Positions 57,495-64,000 of a stretch of 64,000 nt of DNA are shown here, piece after piece (the first letter of the stretch is position 1; each line of letters opens with the position of its first letter). The notes beneath the pieces were generated by a model, which was not told where the DNA came from, made no database searches, and saw nothing but the letters and a program-made list of their open reading frames with translations. The DNA comes from Poa pratensis (Eukaryota > Streptophyta > Magnoliopsida > Poales > Poaceae), in assembly GCA_947311845.1 (NCBI GenBank), contig CAMZMU010000020.1, positions 35,169,946 to 35,233,945 on the forward strand, in the 5' to 3' direction. The translations under genes were made by a program, and so were the position numbers.

Positions 57495-60192
57495 GCATCC
57501 CCAAGCTTAGTTCCTGCTCGTCCTCGAGTAGGTAAACGATAAAAAAAAATAATTTTTGAGGTGACATGCTACCATCATAATCTTGATCAATAATATTGTA
57601 AGGCACATGTAAATGAATGAAGTGATCCAAGTCAATGGTCTATAGTTTGCTACCAAATAGATAATGAGTAAACAATGAATCACACAAGCTAAACGTTTTC
57701 ATGAATAGTACTTTCGAGACAAGCATCAAACAGTTTTGCATAAGAGTTAACTCATAAAGCAATAGTCTCTAATAAAAGGTATTTAATCAACACAAAGGAA
57801 GAATTAAGTTTCAGCATTTGCTTCAACTTTCAACATATTTATCTCATGGATATCGTCAACACAAAGTAGTATAACAAGTCCAATACGTAGCATATAACGC
57901 ATGTTGTAACAAAGTTGACACTAGTGTTTGCTTGTGGAAGACAGAAAGAATAGGAAAACTGACTCAACATAAAAGTAAAAGAAAGGCCCTTCGCAGAGGG
58001 AAGCAGGGATTAAGTCATGTGCTAGAGCTTTTAGGTTTTTGAAACATATAGAGATTGCATAAAATATTTGACACTCCTCCCAACCTTGCTAACACAAGCC
58101 ATGGCTAACCGAATCCTCGGGTGCCTTCCATCAATCACATACCATGGAGGAGTATCTAGTTTTGAGAGGTGTTTGTTAATTGTCAACGAATGGTAGCGGG
58201 TGAGAACAGTATTCTACCTGTCAAACGGACTTTTAAGAGCGGCTCCCATGAAGGACGTTATTTCTACCAGCAAGGCAGATCATCCCTCTTTCTCTTTGGT
58301 TTACACACGCAGGTATTTCACTGTTTGTCATTGCTTACTGATGAATCAGGGCAAAAGTGTGAAGAGAATTAATGGTTAAAGTTGTAATTAATTGGGACTG
58401 GGCACCCCGTTGCCAGCTCTTTTTGCAAATTAGGATAAGCGGATGTATATGCCGCTAGTCCAGGTGTAAAAGTCCATTTGACAAATAGAATAAAGAATAA
58501 CCACACTAATTCCTCATGAGCTAGTAAACATTGACACAAAAAGGGAATAATAACATTTTGAATAATTTAAAGGTAGCACATGAAAAATTTACTTGGAGTG
58601 GCAAGGAAATACCACATATAGGTAGTTATGGTGGACACAAATGGCATGGATTTTGGCTCAAGGATTTGGATGCACGAGAAGCATTCCCTCTCAGTACAGA
58701 GTTTAGGCTAGCAAGGTTTATGTAAGCAAACAAGAATATCAACCCGTACACCAAGTTTTATATGACAAACATATTGCAAACGTTATAAGACTTCATACCG
58801 TCTTCCTTGTTAACCAAACCCTGTTATTAGAAAATATCTAGACCTTAGAGATACCACCGATGCAAACCAAATTTTCAACAAGCTTTACGGTAGTTCTTCA
58901 CTAATAGGCTTAACTCATGTGATGCACAAATTTAATCATGATCTACTTGTTAACTCAAAACAATTGACAAGCATCAAGTTATCCAAATTAGTGATCTACA
59001 AGATTAAGCAAGTTTTTCCTTATACCAATTACCACATGCAACATTTTCTGAACCAACCAAACACCAATCAATTTATTTAACAACTCTCCAAACAGTATAA
59101 GTGAAGCAAGAGAGTACTTTCTAAAAGAAAGCTAATAGCTCTGACAAGAGATACATGAAAACAAGAGCTAAAAGCTGAACAGCGCTAGATATGAATACTC
59201 AACAAATATAAGTGAAGAATAGGAGTATTCTCATGAAAAAGCGGAGCGTGTCTCTCTCCCAATCAAGAATGCTAGGGTCCAGTCAAGCTTTATTGAAAAT
59301 AAAAGTACAATACTGAAAATAAAAGCACACAGACGCTCCAAGAAAAGCACATATGATGTGAAAGAATTAAAATATAGTTTCACTAGAGATGACCTGATAA
59401 TTTTGCCGATGAAGAAGGGGATGCCCAAGCTTAGACGCTTGAGTCTTCTTGAAATATGCTGGGGAGATCCATGGGAGCCTCCCCAAGCTTAGCTCTTCAC
59501 TCTTCTGATCCTATTATATCATCCTTCTCTCTTGACCCTTGAAAACTTCCGTCACACCAAACTCAAAGTAAATCTCATTAGAGGGTTAGTGCATAATCAA
59601 AAACTCACATGTTCTATAAAGACGCAATATGACTTGTTACTTTAAACATTAGCTACTGCCACTGATGTTATGTGAAGCTCTTCCACCCAAAAAAGAATTT
59701 CACTCAACACTAGTAAAAGAGAGAATGCAAAATAAAAAGGCATAATCTGTCTAAAACAGAACAGTCCGCAAAGACGAATTTTTTCGAGGCACTTACGACG
59801 CTCAGATCGAAAAACTTTGAACTAACGAAAGATGCATACATATCTGAGGATCACGCACAAAATTTTCAGATTTAAATAATTTTTCTGTGATTTTACAGAA
59901 GCAAAACGGTGAACAGCAGAAATCTGTTCCTGCGCAGAAATCCAAATCTAGCATCATCTTCCTATTAGAGGCCTTACTTGGCACAACAATGCAAGAAAAT
60001 AAAGATACAAAGGCATTGATACATAAGTAAACAGCACCTTGACTCAAATAAAATAAAAATAGCAGAAAATAAAAATAATGGGTTGTCTCCCACAAGCGCT
60101 TTTCTTTAAAGCCTTTTAGCTAGGCATGATAATTTTGATGATGCTCTCATATGTATAAGAGTTGAATATGAAAGAGCATCGAGAAGCAAATA
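57495..60192 (-). other. Non-coding internal part of the 56059-62634 element
   Basis: A-rich. Diverged counterpart of the large element's internal region (57495-58020 resembles 40112-40600; 58185-58700 resembles 52494-52990; 59330-60126 resembles 53490-54284). PPT-like motifs at 57496, 59421 (shortened) and 59478; leader motif at 60079-60126. Confidence 0.75.
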
Positions 60193-60879
60193 TCAAACAC
60201 ATTTAAGTCTAACCCACTTCCTATGCAAAGGAATCTTGTAAGAAAATAAATCAATAAAGCACAAAGTGACTAGCATAGGAAGGCAAAACAAGTGGAGCTT
60301 CAAAAATTTCAACATAAAGAGAGAAGACTTAATATTATTGAGATATATGAAACCGTGTATCCCTCTCTCATAAGGACCAGTAGGTCTTAAAGTACCCAGC
60401 AAATAAAAGCAAATCAAGAGAAAGCTCAAAACCTTCATCATAAAGAGAAGAAATTTAGTAACATGAAGATTTCTATAACCATACTTTCCTCTCTCAAAAT
60501 AATTTTCAGTGGCATCATGAATAAACTCAACAATATAGCTATCACATAAAGCATTCTTATCATGATCCACATGCATAAAAGTATCATTACTCTCCACATA
60601 AGCATAATTAATTATATTAGTAATAGTGGGAGTAAAACTATCACAAGCATCATTGTAATCATCATAAATTGCAGGCATAGTATAATCATAATAAACTTTA
60701 TCCTCCATAGTAGGTGGCACCAAAATACCACTATCATTATAATCATCATAAATTGGAGGCAAAGTATCATCAAAGAAAATTTTCTCCTCAAAACTTGGGG
60801 GACTAAAAATATCATATTCATCAAAACCAGCTTCCCCAAGCTTAGACTTTTCCATAGCATTAGCAATAATGGTGTTCAA
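60193..60879 (-). CDS. 228-residue retroelement ORF, acidic N-terminus and hydrophobic C-terminus
   Basis: The only sizeable frame in the element, starting about 275 bp downstream of the primer site where gag would normally begin. N-terminal half is acidic and Tyr/Asp-rich with two related segments (TLPPIYDDYNDSGILVPP and TMPAIYDDYNDACDSFTP). A second duplication follows (YFERGKYGYRNLHVTKF ... and PYERGIHGFIYLNNIKSS ...), each leading into a hydrophobic stretch that could span a membrane; the second continues LPMLVTLCFIDLFSY and ends in a basic tail. No zinc knuckle, protease or polymerase motif. I recall similar proteins in Triticeae gypsy elements, but know of no function. An envelope-like or membrane-tethering role is speculation. 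Confidence 0.55.
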   Translation of the reverse strand: MNTIIANAMEKSKLGEAGFDEYDIFSPPSFEEKIFFDDTLPPIYDDYNDSGILVPPTMEDKVYYDYTMPAIYDDYNDACDSFTPTITNIINYAYVESNDTFMHVDHDKNALCDSYIVEFIHDATENYFERGKYGYRNLHVTKFLLFMMKVLSFLLICFYLLGTLRPTGPYERGIHGFIYLNNIKSSLFMLKFLKLHLFCLPMLVTLCFIDLFSYKIPLHRKWVRLKCV

Positions 60880-61154
60880 AGATTTATAGTAATAACATTG
60901 CTACCATCATGCAAATAATTTCCATAGGTTTTTTAATTTTCTCTTCAAAAGCATCATGTCCTAACTCAAGATAAATTTCATAAGCTCTCTAATTTTTTGT
61001 TGTTTTCCATTAAGCCTAACTAGTGAAATAAAAACAAGAAACAAAAAGATATAATTGCAGAATCTAAAGGAAATACCTTCGAGCACTCACACGTCAGCAA
61101 CAGTGCTAGAAAATAGCTAAGTAGCTGGAGGATGTGAGTACCTTTTACCTTACC

Positions 61155-61172
61155 TCCCCGGCAACGGCGCCA
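61155..61172 (-). other. Primer binding site, tRNA-Asp
   Basis: Minus-strand TGGCGCCGTTGCCGGGGA, 10 bp from the LTR end, identical to 32564-32581. Confidence 0.9.
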
Positions 61173-61182
61173 GAAAATAGCT

Positions 61183-62634
61183 TGATGTCTACGCACGCTT
61201 CTATTCTTGTAGACAGTGTTGGGCCTCCAAGTGCAGAGGTTTGTAGAACAGCAGCAAGTTTCCCTTAAGTGAATCACCCAAGGTTTATCGAACTCAGGGA
61301 GGTAGAGGTCAAAGATATCCCTCTCAAGCAACCCTGCAATTAAGATACAAGAAGTCTCTTGTGTCCCCAACACACCTAATACACTTGTCAGATGTATAGG
61401 TGCACTAGTTCGGCGAAGAGATATTAAAATACAAGTGATATGGATGATTATAAATGGTAATTGCAATCTGAAATAAAAATGGCAGCAAGCAAACATGTAG
61501 CAGAACTGGTTGTAAACGGTGTTTCAATGCTTAGAAACAAGGCCTAGGGATCATACTTTCACTAGTGGACACTCTCAACAATAATAATATAATTGAATAC
61601 ATAGATATTTCCTCTTCACTATGCTACTCTGAATTATTCTCTCGTTGGATAACGAACACCAATCCACTGCGTAGGGCTATAAAAGCACACCTTAAAGTCG
61701 CATTCCACATCTAGGGAACCCCACACTGTCAACTTGAGCGCCCTAAATAGTACTAGACAAACACCGCAATTTCATAGAGACATCCAACGCAAATAATAAC
61801 TCATGATAAGTATTCCTGTTATCTTTAGCCTAAGAGCCACACACGGGGCGCACACTGTCAACTTCGCACCGTGGGACAAAGGTGACTCCGGAGATTACAT
61901 TAATAAAACCACTTGAGTAGCATATAAGATAATGAAGAGTAACATCTATGGATTCAACTAGATTACAAAGCTCATGATCACATAAAGATCACACCATGGG
62001 AGAGAGAGATAAACCACATAGCTACCGGTAGAGCCCTCAGCCCCGAGGGAGAACTACTCCCTCCTCATCATGGGAGGCAGCAACGGCGATGAAGATGGCA
62101 GTGGCGTCGATGGAGATGGCTCCGGGGGCAATTCCCCGTCCCGGCAAGGTGCCGAAACACAGACTTCTGTCCCCCGAATTAGGGTTTTTGGTGGCGGCGG
62201 AGCTACGGAACTCTTCTGGCGAAATCGTCGATTCTTCTGTGAGTTTTAGGTCAGGGGCAATATATAGTCCAAAGGGCGTCGCGAGGCGGTGCACGAGGAG
62301 GCGACACCACCCCAGGGCGCCGGGAGATCCTTGGCCGCACCGAGCCCACGTGTGGGGCCCTCGTGGCTCCACTTCGTCTCTCCTTCGGACTCCAGGTGTC
62401 TTCTGATAAAATAGGGGCCTCCGTAAATTTTCGTCCAATTCCGAGAATATTTCCAGACTAGCTTTTCTGGAATACAAAAATAGCAGAAAACAGTAACTGG
62501 CACTGTGGCATCTTGTTAATAGGTTAGTCCCAGAAAATGTATAAAAATGATATAAAGTATATATAAAACATGAAGCAATTGATATAAAACATGCATGGAA
62601 CATCAAAAATTATAGATACGTTTGAGACGTATCA
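61183..62634 (-). repeat. 5' LTR of the 56059-62634 element (1452 bp)
   Basis: Aligns end to end with 56059-57494. Ends GAGACGTATCA and is followed directly by GGCATCCCCAAGCTTAG of duplication copy 2. Confidence 0.9.
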
Positions 62635-64000
62635 GGCATCCCCAAGCTTAGACGCTTGAGTCTTTTTGAAATATGTTGGGGATATCCATGGGAGCCTCCC
62701 CAAACTTAAACTCTTCACTCTTCTCCATCCTATTATATCACTCTTCTCTCTTGACCCTTGAAAACTTTCGCCACACCAAACTCAAAGTAAATCTCATTAG
62801 AGGGTTAGTGCACAATCAAAAACTCACATGTTCTATAAGGACGCAATATGACCGTTACTTTAAACATTAGCTACAGCCACTGATGTTATGTGAAGCTCTT
62901 CCACCCAAAAAAGAATTCCACCCAACACTAGTAAAAGAGAGAATGCAAAATAAATGACATAATCTGTCTAAAACAGAACAGTCCGCAAAGACGAATTTTT
63001 TCGAGGCACTTACGTTACACAGATCGAAAAACTTTGAACTAACGAAAGATGCATACATATATCAGGATTACGCACAAAAATTTTCATATTTAATTCACAA
63101 TCTTCTGATTTTATTAATTTCGTACAGTGAACAGCATAAATCTGTTCCTGCGCAGCAATCAAAATTTTAGCAACATCTTGTCATTAGAGACTATTCTTGG
63201 CACAACAATACAAAAAAGTAAAGTTACAAAGGAGTTGCTACAGAAGTAGACAAATTTCTTGACTCAATAAAAGAAAAATTGCAGAAATAAAAATAATGGG
63301 TTGCCTCCCATAAGCGTTTTTCTTTAACGCCTTTTAGCTAGGCACTTATTGCAATACATAATATTTCCAAAGTGTTGCTATTAAACAAAATCAAATTTTG
63401 TTTTTAAGTTACAGAAAGGTTGCTTAAATGGCCAACTTCTAAATGAAAGGTAAGAACCATTAATAATCAAATGAAAACGCAAAGAGGCCACTCTTGCAAC
63501 AAAAGTAAGAATCTGTCCAGAAAAACAGCAGCTGCCAAACGTAATTTTTAGGTGCTCTTAAACATGTCCGAAATTTTAGCCAATTTTTGTGCATTCAGAG
63601 GATTCGGTGATACAACATCAGTAAATTGTACGTGATTTTTAGAGCTTCCAGTAAAATATGAAAAATCACGCAATGAGCAGTAGATAACGAAAACAGAAAA
63701 TCACTTTTTTCAAATGCATCAACTAAGCTAAATGGGTAAAACTTGGTACATTATTTTTGATAAACTAAAAGAGCAGAGGCTAAGCAAGACCTAAACATGC
63801 TAGCTACATCAAGGAAAACTCTAAATAAAAATCGAAAGTAAAACCTATTTAGAATACAAAGAAAGAACCAAATAAAGAAACAAAAGAAAAGAAAATATTT
63901 TTGTTGTTTTGAATTTATAAGTGAAAGTAAAGAAGCAATAAAAACCAAATAAAGATCCTAATAAAAATAAAGAAGGTAAAACCAAGACATATAAAAACAA

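Larger units (their letters stand above)
56059..62634 (-). mobile_element. Sabrina/WHAM-like gypsy element with one ORF, tRNA-Asp primed
   Basis: Minus orientation: 5' LTR 61183-62634, primer site 61155-61172, a 228-codon ORF (60879 to 60193), a long non-coding internal part, polypurine complement GCATCCCCAAGCTTAG at 57495, and 3' LTR 56059-57494. No gag-pol. No target duplication: left flank GAGCA, right flank GGCAT, explained by a ~400-bp flanking deletion. LTRs differ by about 15-20 substitutions plus several small indels. Confidence 0.87.
38632..64000 (-). mobile_element. Large tRNA-Asp-type gypsy element, 5' end beyond the window
   Basis: The 3' LTR (38632-40111) and internal sequence in minus orientation are visible: 40112-40656, 52494-56058 and 62635-64000 after removing two insertions (40657-52493 and 56059-62634). 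Internal DNA is AT-rich with no gag or pol motifs in this window. It contains a 2.88-kb tandem duplication, PPT-like motifs and the conserved leader motif twice (54240, 63298). The 5' LTR and the second target duplication must lie right of 64000. Confidence 0.7.
55301..64000 (-). repeat. Tandem duplication copy 2, interrupted and incomplete
   Basis: 55301-56058 matches 40582-40656 plus 52494-53171. 62635-64000 matches about 53577-54935. The segment equivalent to 53172-53576 is missing at the right edge of the inserted element 56059-62634. The copy runs off the window. Confidence 0.85.

Overview
This window is repeat-dense DNA from a large grass genome, most likely a Pooideae or Triticeae-type relative. 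The evidence is long Ty3/gypsy LTR retrotransposons nested inside one another, a Tekay-type chromovirus, gypsy elements primed by tRNA-Asp of the Sabrina/WHAM kind, a Stowaway fragment, and GC-rich promoter islands in AT-rich LTRs. Family names are assigned from remembered family features, not from a database search. I found no intact cellular gene, rRNA or tRNA gene, and no prokaryotic system.

Layout. (1) 1-710 and 19262-23792: a minus-strand, intron-containing gene for an RPA1-like (replication protein A large subunit, OB-fold) protein, possibly Helitron cargo. An 18.5-kb nested insertion cuts through one of its coding exons. (2) 711-5259 plus 19216-19261: a ~4.6-kb solo LTR ('LTR-X') flanked by TGCAC duplications. 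(3) 5260-19210: a full-length Tekay-type chromovirus inserted into LTR-X, flanked by TTTGC. It has ~3.98-kb LTRs, an extra open reading frame before gag, and gag-pol ending in a chromodomain. (4) 23793-26779: intergenic DNA with a ~65-bp minisatellite, an snRNA-type promoter pair and a Stowaway fragment. (5) 26780-37395: a minus-strand, coding-poor gypsy element flanked by GCAGG. It carries a plus-strand LTR (28676-30327) and a truncated LTR-X relative (32704-36178), the latter holding a remarkable hairpin array. (6) 38632 to the window end: a minus-strand tRNA-Asp-type gypsy element whose internal region contains a ~2.88-kb tandem duplication. Copy 1 is interrupted by a very young 11.8-kb non-autonomous element with 5.16-kb LTRs (40657-52493, flanked by GTCAA). 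Copy 2 is interrupted by a 6.6-kb minus-strand relative (56059-62634) that still has a 228-codon reading frame.

How the parts relate. The Tekay element, the 11.8-kb element and LTR-X share cis signals: start TGTAAC, a palindrome module 550-770 bp before the LTR end, and, in the two elements with internal regions, an initiator-Met primer site and a hairpin before the polypurine tract. The simplest reading is one mobilisation system with an autonomous chromovirus as enzyme donor. The most unusual structure is cis-acting: palindromes and hairpins whose stems differ in sequence between copies or families while pairing is kept.

All identities, difference counts and ages here were estimated by eye and are approximate.
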